Assembly: GCF_003722335.1 (NCBI RefSeq)
Contig: NZ_CP026100.1
Coordinates: forward strand, 1,834,001 to 1,898,000
Direction of reading: 5' to 3'
Source: Caulobacter flavus
GTDB taxonomy: Bacteria; Pseudomonadota; Alphaproteobacteria; Caulobacterales; Caulobacteraceae
DNA length: 64,000 bases
Part shown: positions 18,458 through 27,048 of the stretch, piece after piece
Position numbering within the stretch: the stretch's first letter is position 1
Layout: each line of letters begins with the position of its first letter
The notes under the pieces: model-generated
Told to the model about the DNA's origin: nothing
Seen by the model: the letters and a program-made list of their open reading frames with translations, nothing else
Database searches by the model: none
Made by a program: the position numbers and the translations under genes

Positions 18458-18720
18458 TGACGCAATCTCTCGCAACGCGGCTGGCAAGACTGCGCACGGC
18501 GAGCGAGCGCATTCAGGCCAGTCGTCAGCGGTGTTGCATCGACCTCCGACGAATCTGCGGGAAGTATTGCGCAGAATCCGTGATATTCAATCGCAAACTC
18601 CCGCGACGGGGGATATTGTGTATTTACGCACCGTCCGTTGCGCGAATTTTGAGGCGAAATATGGACGGTACTCCAGGTATATCTGGAAAGTATTGATCCA
18701 TATCTTTTGAGTATCGGCGA
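18458..18720. other. AT-richer intergenic stretch
   Basis: From about 18550 to 18720 the base composition drops well below that of the surrounding DNA. It contains imperfect repeats (GGAAGTATTG near 18559 and GGAAAGTATTG near 18684; GATATTCA and GATATTGT) and no convincing gene. It may hold the promoter of the small membrane protein/LysR unit or be a decayed insert. Confidence 0.4.
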
Positions 18721-19131
18721 TCAGCCTTCCAGCGTCGCGAGCACCTTGGGGTGGCGGCGGGCCAGTTCCACCAGTCGCTCGACCAGGGCCTCGCGGCTGT
18801 CCAGCGCCAGGCCGTCGCGCAGCCTGGACATTCGATCGCGCACCGCCTGCAGGCCCGGTTCGTCCAGGCCGTTGGCCGCCACGACCACGGCCGCCTGGTG
18901 CTTGCAGGCGCCGAACTTCTCGAACCCCGGGCAGTCGCAGCGGCCCTCGCCGGCGGGGCTGCGCAGTTCCACGACGTAGAGGTCGCCGGCGCTGCCGGTG
19001 ACGTGGGCGGTCACGGCGTCGTCCTCGATCGACACCAGGGCGACGTCGCCCTTCTCGGCGATGGCCGCGCCGCTCTCGAACCAGCGCTCGTCCATGCGTT
19101 CGCGCCAGGTCTCGGTGTCGAAAAGGCTCAT
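18721..19131 (-). CDS. SWIM zinc-finger protein (136 aa)
   Basis: The core motif CDCPGFEKFGACKHQAA is a SWIM finger (C-x-C...C-x-H), which binds zinc and takes part in DNA or protein contacts. It is preceded by a beta-rich region (about residues 20-65) and followed by a helical tail. Its ATG overlaps the stop of the metallopeptidase gene upstream (ATGA), so the two are translationally coupled. SWIM domains often accompany SWI2/SNF2 helicases, but no helicase gene is adjacent, so this is a stand-alone form. Confidence 0.88.
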   Translation of the reverse strand: MSLFDTETWRERMDERWFESGAAIAEKGDVALVSIEDDAVTAHVTGSAGDLYVVELRSPAGEGRCDCPGFEKFGACKHQAAVVVAANGLDEPGLQAVRDRMSRLRDGLALDSREALVERLVELARRHPKVLATLEG

Positions 19132-19529
19132 GCCTCGTCCTCGATGCGGTGGATGTCGTCGTCCGACAGCCCGAAATGATGGCCGATCTCGTGGACCAGC
19201 ACGTGCTCGATCAGCGCGCCGAGGGCCACATCGCCGCGTTCGCACCATTCGTCCAGGATCGGCCGGCGATAGAGGAAGACCATCGAGGGCTGCGCGCCGA
19301 CGTCCAGCACCGAGCGGCGCGACAGGTCCACGCCCTGGTAGAGGCCGGTCAGCTCGAACGGATCCTCGATGCCCAGGCTGTCGAGCACCTCGTCGGTGGC
19401 GAAGTCGTCGACGCGGAAGACGACGTCGCCGGTCAGGCGGCGGAACGCCTCGGGCAGGCCGTCGAAGGCGGCCTTGGCCATGGCGGCGAAATCGTCCAGC
19501 GAGGGAGCGAGGCGGTCGGTCCAGGTCAT
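19128..19529 (-). CDS. Zincin-type metallopeptidase family protein
   Basis: The 133-residue protein ends with HEIGHHFGLSDDDIHRIE, an HExxHxxGxxD zinc site of the small possible metallopeptidase (zincin-like) family. The upstream part (residues 1-90) contains GLYQGVDLSRRS and a FLYRRPILDEW segment usual in this family. It is cytoplasmic. Its stop overlaps the SWIM-finger gene start by 4 bp. The substrate is unknown in the family. It is divergent from divL with about 118 bp between them. Confidence 0.9.
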   Translation of the reverse strand: MTWTDRLAPSLDDFAAMAKAAFDGLPEAFRRLTGDVVFRVDDFATDEVLDSLGIEDPFELTGLYQGVDLSRRSVLDVGAQPSMVFLYRRPILDEWCERGDVALGALIEHVLVHEIGHHFGLSDDDIHRIEDEA

Positions 19530-19647
19530 GAACCTGAAATAGCGCCATTCGGCGCGCGGGGAAGGGCTGATCGCGCTCTCGCCACGCGCGGTCTAAGCTG
19601 CCAAATCTGATTCGACCCTTACCCTCTGGGGCTTAGCGACACGCCGG

Positions 19648-21957
19648 ATGACATCGCTCGATCTGATCCTGGCCGCGACGGCCGGCGCGGTCTGCCTGGC
19701 GATCTGCGCCACGCTGTGGGCCCTGGCCCAACGGCGCGCCTTCGACGCCCGCATCGCCGGCATGAGGCTGCGCCTCGACGCCCTCGAAAGCGGCTCGGTG
19801 GCCGCCCAGGCCTCGGCCGAGGCCTTCGACAACGCCCTGGTGGCGGTCGAGGACGGCGCGGCCCGCCTGGTGTCGGGCGACGACAGCCTGCACGCCTGCG
19901 CCCAGGTGCTGAACGTCGAGGCCACGCCCGACGCCCTGGTCGAGGCGCTGGTCGCCGGCGATCCCGACCACGCCGCCCGTCTGAAGGCGCTGTTCGAGCG
20001 CGGCGAGGCCTGCGCCTTCGAGGCGCGCGGTCCCGGCGGCCGCGTCATCGTCGAGGGCCGCGCGGCCGGGGCGCTCGCCTGGCTGCGCCTGGCCGCCCAG
20101 ACCGGCGACCTTGGCCTGCCCAGCGCCGCCCGCTTCGCCGCCTTCGTCGACGGCCTGTCCGAGCCCGCCTGGATCGCCGCCGCCGACGGCGCGCCGACCT
20201 GGGCCAACGGCGCCTATCTGCGCGCCGTGGGCGTCGAGAACGCCGGGGAAGCCGCCCGCGCCGGCAAGACCTTCGACCGCGCCGTCGACGCCCTGGCCGT
20301 CGAGGCCGCCGCCAAGGCCGAGCGCCGCGAGACCGTGCGCTGGACGCCGATCGACGGCCGCCGCCGGGCCTTCCGCTTCACCGTCAAGCCGCTGGACGGC
20401 GGCGGGGCCGGCGTGTTCAGCGCCGACGTCACCGAGGTCGAGGACGTCCGCGAGACGCTGAAGAACCACGTCGCCGCCCACGACGAGACCCTCAACCACA
20501 TCGCCGACGGCGTGGCGATCTTCAGCGCCAGCCGCCGCCTGTCGTTCCACAACATCGCCTTCGCCGACCTCTGGGGCCTGGAGCCGGCGTGGCTGGCCGA
20601 GCGGCCGACCCACGGCGAGGTGCTCGACCGCCTGCGCCAGCGCCGCCGCCTGCCCGAGACGGTCGACTACGCCAAGTGGAAGGCCGCCGAACTGGCCCGC
20701 TACGAGGACCTGGGGCCCCAGGCCGACGAACTGTGGGACCTGCCCGACGGCCGCACGCTGAAGGTGGTGCGCCAGCCTCACCCGCTGGGCGGCATGCTGC
20801 TGCTCTATTCCGACATCACCGGCGAGCTGCGCCTGAAGGCCCAGTACAACGCCCTGATCCAGGTGCAGCAGGCCACGCTGGACAAGCTGAACGACGCCGT
20901 CGCCGTGTTCGGGTCGGACGGCCGCCTGCGGCTGCACAACGAGGCCTTCGAGAGCTTCTGGAACGTCACGCCCCAGGCCCTGCAGGCCGCCGGCGACTTC
21001 GAGGGCGTGGTCGAGCTGTGCGTGCGCCGCCTGCACGACCTCAGCTTCTGGCGCGAGCTCAAGGGCCGGGTCGCCGATCCGGATCCGCAGATGCGCGCCC
21101 CCACCTCGGGCGAGGTGCGCACCTCGGACGGCCGCATCGTGGTCTATCAAAGCCGGCCGCTGCCGGACGGCGCGACCCTGATCGCCTTCGCCGACGTCAC
21201 CGACACCCGCCACCTGGAAAGCGCCCTGGCCGACCGTTCGGCCGCCCTGGCCGAGGCCGAGCGGCTGAAGCGCGACTTCGTCGGCAACGTCTCCTACGAG
21301 CTGCGCACGCCGCTGACGACGATCATCGGCTATTCGGAGCTGCTCGAGCGCGCCGAGGGCCTGCACGAGCGCGGCAAGGGCCACGTGGCCGCCGTGCGCG
21401 CCGCCGCCACCCAGCTGGCCCGCTCGATCGACGACGTGCTCGACATGGCCCAGATCGACGCCGGCGAGATGGCGCTGGAGATCGAGGACATCCGCGTGGT
21501 CGACCTGCTGCAGGGCGCCTTCCAGCGTGGCGGCAAGGACGCCGAGATCGGCGGGGTGACGCTGGAGGTGATCTGCGACGACGACGTCGGGCTGATCCGC
21601 GGCGACGCCAAGCGCCTGAACCAGACCGTCGACCACCTGGTCGAGAACGCCCTGCGCCAGACCCCGCCGGGCGGCAAGGTGACGATCTCGGCCCAGCGGG
21701 CGCTGGGCGAGGTCAAGCTGCACGTCAAGGACACCGGCCGGGGCGTGCCCTTCCACGTCCAGGCCCACATCTTCGACCGCTTCGTCGGCCGCGACCGCGG
21801 CGGCCCGGGCCTGGGCCTGGCCCTGGTCAAGGCGCTGGTCGAGCTGCACGGCGGCTGGGTGGCCCTGGAAAGCGAGCCGGGCGCCGGCTCGACCTTCACC
21901 TGCCACCTGCCCGAGACCCAGCACCCGGGCGCGGCCCAGCCGGAGTTCGGCTTCTAG
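19648..21957 (+). CDS. divL: DivL, tyrosine-bearing pseudo-histidine kinase
   Basis: The 769 residues match C. crescentus DivL exactly in length. An N-terminal membrane helix (about 5-27) is followed by several PAS-type sensory regions (about 55-530), a DHp helix region in which NVSYELRTPLTT has Tyr550 instead of His, and a HATPase domain (about 640-755, with NALRQTPPGG and GLGLALVK). DivL binds unphosphorylated DivK and, through the kinase CckA, controls CtrA phosphorylation, and it sits at the new pole. A GATTC CcrM methylation site lies 35 bp upstream of the ATG. It ends in front of a family A palindromic element and a bidirectional terminator. Confidence 0.97.
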   Translation: MTSLDLILAATAGAVCLAICATLWALAQRRAFDARIAGMRLRLDALESGSVAAQASAEAFDNALVAVEDGAARLVSGDDSLHACAQVLNVEATPDALVEALVAGDPDHAARLKALFERGEACAFEARGPGGRVIVEGRAAGALAWLRLAAQTGDLGLPSAARFAAFVDGLSEPAWIAAADGAPTWANGAYLRAVGVENAGEAARAGKTFDRAVDALAVEAAAKAERRETVRWTPIDGRRRAFRFTVKPLDGGGAGVFSADVTEVEDVRETLKNHVAAHDETLNHIADGVAIFSASRRLSFHNIAFADLWGLEPAWLAERPTHGEVLDRLRQRRRLPETVDYAKWKAAELARYEDLGPQADELWDLPDGRTLKVVRQPHPLGGMLLLYSDITGELRLKAQYNALIQVQQATLDKLNDAVAVFGSDGRLRLHNEAFESFWNVTPQALQAAGDFEGVVELCVRRLHDLSFWRELKGRVADPDPQMRAPTSGEVRTSDGRIVVYQSRPLPDGATLIAFADVTDTRHLESALADRSAALAEAERLKRDFVGNVSYELRTPLTTIIGYSELLERAEGLHERGKGHVAAVRAAATQLARSIDDVLDMAQIDAGEMALEIEDIRVVDLLQGAFQRGGKDAEIGGVTLEVICDDDVGLIRGDAKRLNQTVDHLVENALRQTPPGGKVTISAQRALGEVKLHVKDTGRGVPFHVQAHIFDRFVGRDRGGPGLGLALVKALVELHGGWVALESEPGAGSTFTCHLPETQHPGAAQPEFGF

Positions 21958-21977
21958 GGTCACCCGCCACCTCGACC

Positions 21978-22122
21978 GTCATCCCGGCCGAAGCGCGTAG
22001 CGCGAAGAGCCGGGACCCAGGCGACCGGGCGCCGCGGTCAGGTTCGCAACCCGCAGGATGTTGCCGGCGCCCGTCGCGGGCCCCTGGGTCCCGGCCCTCC
22101 GCTGCGCTGCGGCTGGGATGAC
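21978..22122. repeat. Palindromic intergenic element, family A
   Basis: Starts GTCATCCCGG, has CCGGGACCCAGG and CCTGGGTCCC as inner partners and ends GGGATGAC, the same design as 6841-6938 with a longer centre. It lies between the convergent divL and TonB receptor genes. Confidence 0.8.
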
Positions 22123-22138
22123 GGGCTTGGTGAGAAGC

Positions 22139-22174
22139 AAAAAGGGCCTCCCGAGACGCTCGGGAGGCCCTTTT
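22139..22174. terminator. Bidirectional terminator between divL and TonB receptor
   Basis: A perfect 12-bp stem (GGGCCTCCCGAG/CTCGGGAGGCCC) with a 3-nt loop is flanked by AAAA on the left and TTTT on the right, so it can act in both directions. Confidence 0.88.
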
Positions 22175-22219
22175 CATGTCTGGAGCCAGGCTCCCGGTTT
22201 CCCGGAAGCCCGCTCGCCG

Positions 22220-25200
22220 TCAGTACTTGTAGGTGAAGCCCATGAAGAACCGGCGGCCGAAGTAGCCCAGCTCGGTCAGGCGGATGTCGCCGGCCGTGGA
22301 GCGTTCCTCCTCCTTGGTCAGGTTCTTGCCTTCCACGAAGAGGGACAGGCCCTTGGGGCCCGGCTTCCAGGTGATCTTGCCGTCGAGGTAGCCGGTCGGG
22401 TCGCGGAACACCGGCTGGCCCGAGGTGTCGGCGGCCGAGACCAGGTACTTGGAGCGGTAGTTGTAGGCCAGGCGGGCGTTGATCGGACCCTTGTCGTACC
22501 AGACCGTGAAGTTGGCGCTGCTCTTCGACAGGCCCGGGAAGGGCAGGGGCGAGCCGTCCAGCGTGGAATAGAGCTCGACGTCCTTGGCTTCCTGGTAGGT
22601 GTAGTTGGCGTCGACGCCCAGGCCCGACAGCGCGCCCGGCAGCCAGGTGAAGGCCGTCTTGCCGGTCAGTTCCAGGCCCGAGATCTTGGCCCCGTCGCCG
22701 TTGATGTAGGTGCTGTAGTTATACAGGACGCCGTCGCCGTAGTAGTCGACCTTGCCGATCAGGGTGCGCGACGACACGTAGAACGACTTGATGTCCTTGT
22801 AGAACAGACCCAGCGAGATCTGGGTGTCGCTGTTGGGATAGTACTCGAACGACAGGTCGTACTGGTTGGCGCGATAGGGCTTCAGCTCCGGATTGCCGGC
22901 CGTGCAGCTGGGTTCGTCGAACTCGCCGTTGGCGTCGGGCGAGTTGTCGGTGGTGCAGCTGACCGTCGGCATCAGGTAGTCCATGCGCGGACGGGCCATC
23001 AGCTGGGCGAAGCCGGCGCGGGCCGCCAGCTTGTTGGGCGCCAGCCACAGGCCCACGTTGAAGCTGGGCAGCCACACCGTGTAGTCCTTGGTCATGGTGG
23101 CGATGCTGTTGCTCAGCACGTAGGTGGTCGAGGTGCCGCCGTTGGTCGCCGCATAGGTCTCGCTGCGGGTCTGGGCGCCGGTGCCGGACGTCTTGGTGTG
23201 GACGCGCCGCCAGCCGAAGTTGCCGTTCACGTCGTAGCCCAGCAGCGGGAAGGCGTAGTTGAACTTGATGTACTGGGCGTCGGTCTGTTCCTGGATCCGG
23301 TAGGGGATCTGCTCGTAGGTCTCGCCGTCGTTGCCCGTGGTGGTCGTCAGGTTGTTCAGGTTGAAGTGCGACGTGTCGAGGTACTGGGCCACCGAGTTGA
23401 AGTTCGGATAGAGCCAGGTCGAGGGCAGGCCATTGCCGCCGAAGTAAAAGGCGCTTGGCAGCTGGGTCATGGCCTGGGCGAAGACGGCGTTCGAGAACGC
23501 CCGCGACCAGGTCTCGCTCGTCGACCAGTAGCCGGTGGTGTAGGCGGCCGAGGCGTTGGTCGGGCTGGTCTGGTCGGCGCTCTGGCTGGCCAGGATCGTC
23601 GCCGTCGAGTTGACCGCGTTGCTGTAGATCACCGTATCGTCGGTGGTCGAATAGGCGTTGGCGCCGCCGTCGATGATGTAGCCGCCGTAGCCGTAGCCCG
23701 TGGTCGAGAAGTCGGTGGCGCGGCCGCCGAACTCGATCTTCTTCAGGAACGGCAGGTCGACCTCGTAGTCGAAGTCGAGCTTGTACTGCTTCTCCTCCGA
23801 GGCCGAGTTCGAGGGCCGGTACTGGATCTGCCACTGGCGGATCGCCGAGGCGTCCGAGGGGCTGTAGCCGCTGGCGAAGGCGAACGACGGATTGCCGGTC
23901 GACGGGTCCAGCGTCACCGTCAGGCCCGGCGTGTCGAAGCTGACGCTGACGTTGTTGGTCTGCGAGACGGTCGAGGTCTCGGCGCTGGAGGCCTGGAACT
24001 CGATCTGCAGGCGGTCGCCGCGATAGTTGGCGCCGATGTTGTAATAGTCGCTGGTCGACTCGTAGGCGAAGTCGCGGGCGCTGATGCCGAAGCCGTTGTA
24101 GCCGCCGGCGCCCGAGGTCGTGAGGCAGTTGCCCAGGGTGTACTGGATGACGTTGTGGTTGGCGTCGGTGACCACCGAGCCGGCCGTGGTGTCGGTGCTT
24201 GAGCACGAGGTGCCGTTGGCGGCGGTGTTGCGTAAGCGTGTCGCCGAGGTGAAGTCGGTGCCGTAGTTGATGTCGTTCAGCCGCTGGCTGCGCTCATTGC
24301 GGTTGTAGCTGACCCAGGCGTCGATCTTGTCGGTGAACTTGTACTGGGCCGTGAACTCGGCCGAGATCCGCTCGTCGGTGCGGGTCCAGACGCCGTAGCG
24401 GGCCACGCGCGGGGCGTAGTCGTACCACTGGCTCTGGCAGGCTGTGCGCAGGTTGCTGGTCGAGATCTGGGTGGCGTCGGGCGTCACCAGCGACGAGCAG
24501 CCGGCATAGGTGTCGACGCCGCTGGCCAGGTCGACGATGTCCTGGCTGTAGGCTGTGGAATAGTAGTCGACGGTCTTGTCGGCCGAGTTGTCGAAGTCGG
24601 CGAACCGGCCCCAGGACGAGTTGCGCACGTAGTCACCGCGCGTGTTGACCTTGTCGTAGGTGACGTTGGCCATCAGGCCCAGGCGCCCATCGAACAGCTG
24701 GGTGGCGGCGAAGACGTTGCCGCGCGGCTTCCAGCCGTCGACCGTGTCGAGGTTCTGCATCGAGCCGGTGAACGACAGGGTGGGCTTCTTGAAGTCCAGC
24801 GGCTTGCGGGTCGTGACGCTGACCGTGCCGCCGACGCCGCCCTCGGTCATGTCGGCGGTGAAGCCCTTGAACACGTCGATCGACTTGACCAGTTCGGAAG
24901 CCAGCTCGCGGAAGTCGTTGGAGCGGCCGCCGCCGCCATAGACCTGCAGGTTGCCGGCCGTCGACAGGGTGCTCATGCCGTTGATCTCGACGCGGTTCAG
25001 GTCGGGCTCGACGCCGCGGATCGACACCGCGTTGCCCTCGCCGAAGTCGCGGGCCAGCTGCACGCCGGTCACCCGGCCCAGGGCCTCGCCGACGTTCTTG
25101 TCGGGGAACTGGCTGATGTCCTCGGCGACGATGGAGTCCGAGATCGTGCCGGCGCGCTTCTTGCGGCCCATGGCCGACTGCAGGCTGGCGCGGGTGCCGA

Positions 25201-25339
25201 CGACGACGATCTCCTCGACCTTGTTCTCGACGGTGGTCGCGGGGGTCTGTTCGGGAGCGGCCTGGGCGAGGGCGGCGGGCGCGCCGATCCCCAGAATGGC
25301 GATGGCCAGGCTCGTGCTCGCCAGCAGTTGGTGTTTCAT
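22220..25339 (-). CDS. TonB-dependent receptor, large Caulobacter/Xanthomonas type (1039 aa)
   Basis: From the ATG at 25339 (GGAGG upstream) there is a signal peptide (about residues 1-31, cleavage after ALAQA), a TonB-box-like VEEIVVVGTRASLQSAMGRKK segment, a plug (ISQFPDKNVGEALGRVTGVQL) and a very long beta-barrel ending RRFFMGFTYKY. This signature, with large barrels rich in Ser/Thr/Tyr loops, is the group used for carbohydrate or other organic uptake in Caulobacter and Xanthomonas. No enzyme gene is adjacent, so the substrate is unknown. A 700-bp upstream region contains three GTTGTC half-sites that may bind a regulator. Confidence 0.94.
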   Translation of the reverse strand: MKHQLLASTSLAIAILGIGAPAALAQAAPEQTPATTVENKVEEIVVVGTRASLQSAMGRKKRAGTISDSIVAEDISQFPDKNVGEALGRVTGVQLARDFGEGNAVSIRGVEPDLNRVEINGMSTLSTAGNLQVYGGGGRSNDFRELASELVKSIDVFKGFTADMTEGGVGGTVSVTTRKPLDFKKPTLSFTGSMQNLDTVDGWKPRGNVFAATQLFDGRLGLMANVTYDKVNTRGDYVRNSSWGRFADFDNSADKTVDYYSTAYSQDIVDLASGVDTYAGCSSLVTPDATQISTSNLRTACQSQWYDYAPRVARYGVWTRTDERISAEFTAQYKFTDKIDAWVSYNRNERSQRLNDINYGTDFTSATRLRNTAANGTSCSSTDTTAGSVVTDANHNVIQYTLGNCLTTSGAGGYNGFGISARDFAYESTSDYYNIGANYRGDRLQIEFQASSAETSTVSQTNNVSVSFDTPGLTVTLDPSTGNPSFAFASGYSPSDASAIRQWQIQYRPSNSASEEKQYKLDFDYEVDLPFLKKIEFGGRATDFSTTGYGYGGYIIDGGANAYSTTDDTVIYSNAVNSTATILASQSADQTSPTNASAAYTTGYWSTSETWSRAFSNAVFAQAMTQLPSAFYFGGNGLPSTWLYPNFNSVAQYLDTSHFNLNNLTTTTGNDGETYEQIPYRIQEQTDAQYIKFNYAFPLLGYDVNGNFGWRRVHTKTSGTGAQTRSETYAATNGGTSTTYVLSNSIATMTKDYTVWLPSFNVGLWLAPNKLAARAGFAQLMARPRMDYLMPTVSCTTDNSPDANGEFDEPSCTAGNPELKPYRANQYDLSFEYYPNSDTQISLGLFYKDIKSFYVSSRTLIGKVDYYGDGVLYNYSTYINGDGAKISGLELTGKTAFTWLPGALSGLGVDANYTYQEAKDVELYSTLDGSPLPFPGLSKSSANFTVWYDKGPINARLAYNYRSKYLVSAADTSGQPVFRDPTGYLDGKITWKPGPKGLSLFVEGKNLTKEEERSTAGDIRLTELGYFGRRFFMGFTYKY

Positions 25340-26043
25340 GGGTTTCCTCCGATGAGAGACTGGCGGTGACCCGCCTTCTTTCGCCGCCAGGTCCAGAGGC
25401 CCTGCGGCGTGTTGATGGATGGCTGGACGCGAGGCGCGGCGACGCGGCGGTCGCGACCGGCGGGCGCGACGAAGCGGTTGTCGATGCGGGCTTGCGCTGG
25501 ACGCCGAGTCCGAGAGACGCGCGGCGGCGTCGGATCTTCGGCGTGTCGCGATCGGGCGGGGGTCTCGCGCCGTCGCGGTATTCAAGCGGTCTTCACGGTC
25601 GCCGTGGATCTTCAGATCTCTGCGGCGGCCTCAGAAATCAGACGGGGGAGGCCGTGTTGTCAATCTCTGTTGTCTGAGTTTTGACAACATAACCATGTAT
25701 TCGACGATCTTTTCTCATGTGAAAATCGATCGATCATTTTGGTTTCGAATTGTTGCGGCGGTGAAAATATCGATACGTACTAATCTCAACTTGTGAGATC
25801 GTGTCGCGAAAAGCGGGATTCAACTTGCCAGGCCCGCGCCGCGCGCCTACGGACTGGTCCTGGCGGCGAGCTCCGGCCGCGAGGCGGGCTTGTCTGGGAA
25901 GGGGAAGGCGGAGGACCAGGATCAGCGGCCCCGCGGGCGCGCCAGGCGCGCGTCGCGGCGCCGCGCGGACTTTACGGATAGGATTGAACTGCGCGTGGCG
26001 GTTTTGTTTGTGCGCCACCGAACGTCAGACGGGGCCGATCGGC
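25340..26043. other. Gene-poor intergenic region upstream of TonB receptor
   Basis: About 700 bp without a convincing gene. Short open frames here are overlapping and lack ribosome sites. It becomes AT-rich at 25660-25800, where the regulatory half-sites lie, consistent with the receptor promoter being here with a leader of 300 bp or more. The segment 25800-26040 shows nothing recognisable and may hold the 3' end and terminator region of the GNAT gene. Confidence 0.5.
25656..25688. promoter_or_regulatory. Triple GTTGTC half-sites (two overlapping inverted repeats)
   Basis: GTTGTC occurs at 25656 and 25669 and its complement GACAAC at 25683-25688. The outer pair makes GTTGTCAA-N17-TTGACAAC and the inner pair GTTGTC-N8-GACAAC. 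Such TTGTC..GACAA symmetry is seen for GntR-type and LacI-type regulators. It lies about 320 bp upstream of the TonB receptor. Confidence 0.5.
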
Positions 26044-26562
26044 TCAGCCCGGGCGCCAGCGCATGGCGACGGCGATCTCGGTCGCCGATGGCTCCTCGAC
26101 GAAACCGGCCTTGCGATAGAGGGCCAGGGCGGGGGCGTTGTCGAAGCCTACGTCCAGCGTGATCGAGGCGGCGCCGGCCTCGACGGCGGCCGTCTGCAGC
26201 CATGTCATCAGGCGCGATCCCAGGCCCGCGCCGCGCGCCTCGCGCGCCAGCAGCAGGTCGACCAGCCGCCAGTCGGGGCGCGAGCGGTCGACGATCATCC
26301 GCCCGACGGGCTCGTCCGCACGCAGCGCCAGCCAGTGATCGGCCCTGGGATGGGCGGCGGCGAAATGGATCTGCTGCAGGCGCAGCTGATCGGCCATCAG
26401 CACGGCGACCTGGGCCTCGCCCATGCCCATCTGGAGGAAGGCCTCGCCCCGGAACTGGGCGTGCCACCTGGCCAGCAGCGGCGCGTCCGCGTCCGTGACC
26501 GGACGAAGGGCCAGGCCCTGGGGGGCGAGCGTTTCGGACGACGGCGGGACGGACGATTTCAT
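26044..26562 (-). CDS. GNAT-family N-acetyltransferase
   Basis: The 172-residue protein has the GNAT fold: a first strand in LRPVTDADAPLLARWHAQFRGEAF, the acetyl-CoA motif AREARGAGLGSRLMTWLQTAAVEAG (R/Q-x-x-G-x-G/A) around residues 115-130, and a final NAPALALYRKAGF block. It transfers an acetyl group from acetyl-CoA to an amine, but the substrate is unknown. It is divergent from the DUF6916-like gene with 108 bp between them. GNAT proteins often travel with DUF6916 and tail-collar genes, which suggests a role in modifying those surface proteins, an inference. Confidence 0.9.
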   Translation of the reverse strand: MKSSVPPSSETLAPQGLALRPVTDADAPLLARWHAQFRGEAFLQMGMGEAQVAVLMADQLRLQQIHFAAAHPRADHWLALRADEPVGRMIVDRSRPDWRLVDLLLAREARGAGLGSRLMTWLQTAAVEAGAASITLDVGFDNAPALALYRKAGFVEEPSATEIAVAMRWRPG

Positions 26563-26670
26563 CGCGACGACTCGCGGGTGAATGCTCTAAACCGATCCAT
26601 AGGTTGCGCCTCGTGATCGCGGGTTCGCCGGCGACGGCGCGACGGGAAACGATAGAGAGGAGGGGGCTCA

Positions 26671-26955
26671 ATGCTGCTGCTGAAGCCGGAAGATTTCGAA
26701 GCCTGGGTGGGCAAGCAGGTGCGGGTGGCCACCATACCCCACGCCGTTGAGGTGACGCTGGTCGAGGTCAAGCGGGCCAACTACGTGCACGACCTGCGCG
26801 ACCCGTTCTCGCTGTTCTTCGAGTCGCCGCTGGGCGTCAGCCTGATCGACGGCAACTACGAGTTCGACTGCGGCAAGGGCGGTCCGCACGTCATCGCCAT
26901 CACCCAGCTGAAGCCGCAGGGCGACCGCCGCGTCTACCAGGCCGTCTTCAACTGA
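26671..26955 (+). CDS. DUF6916-like small protein (94 aa)
   Basis: Starts with an ATG behind a strong GAGAGGAGG ribosome site. It is a compact all-beta-looking domain with conserved-looking FEAWVGKQVRVA, FSLFFESPLGVSLIDGNYEF and HVIAITQLKP segments. This matches my memory of the DUF6916 family, commonly encoded beside phage-tail-collar (Mdp) proteins. No signal peptide. It is followed convergently by a tail-collar gene, with a terminator hairpin between. Function unknown; possibly a structural or chaperone partner. Confidence 0.75.
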   Translation: MLLLKPEDFEAWVGKQVRVATIPHAVEVTLVEVKRANYVHDLRDPFSLFFESPLGVSLIDGNYEFDCGKGGPHVIAITQLKPQGDRRVYQAVFN

Positions 26956-27000
26956 CGGGGCCGCCTTTTCTGGCGGCAGGACGGGCATCCGAAATAGAAA

Positions 27001-27032
27001 ACGCCGGCCCTTGGTCTCCCAGGGGCCGGCGT
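27001..27032 (-). terminator. Rho-independent terminator between DUF6916-like and tail-collar genes
   Basis: ACGCCGGCCC pairs with GGGCCGGCGT across a 12-nt loop. On the minus strand it is followed by TTTTCTATTT, so it ends the tail-collar gene. It may also stop plus-strand transcripts. Confidence 0.85.
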
Positions 27033-27048
27033 CGTCATGTTCAGGGGA

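Noticed and set aside
19633-21963. A 776-codon minus-strand frame opposite divL
   Set aside because: It is antisense to a gene identified with certainty, and its translation has no recognisable domain.
26956-27048. Possible phage remnant because of the tail-collar gene
   Set aside because: No other phage structural, lysis, integrase or att-like sequence is present. Collar-domain proteins of this kind are common as chromosomal genes.
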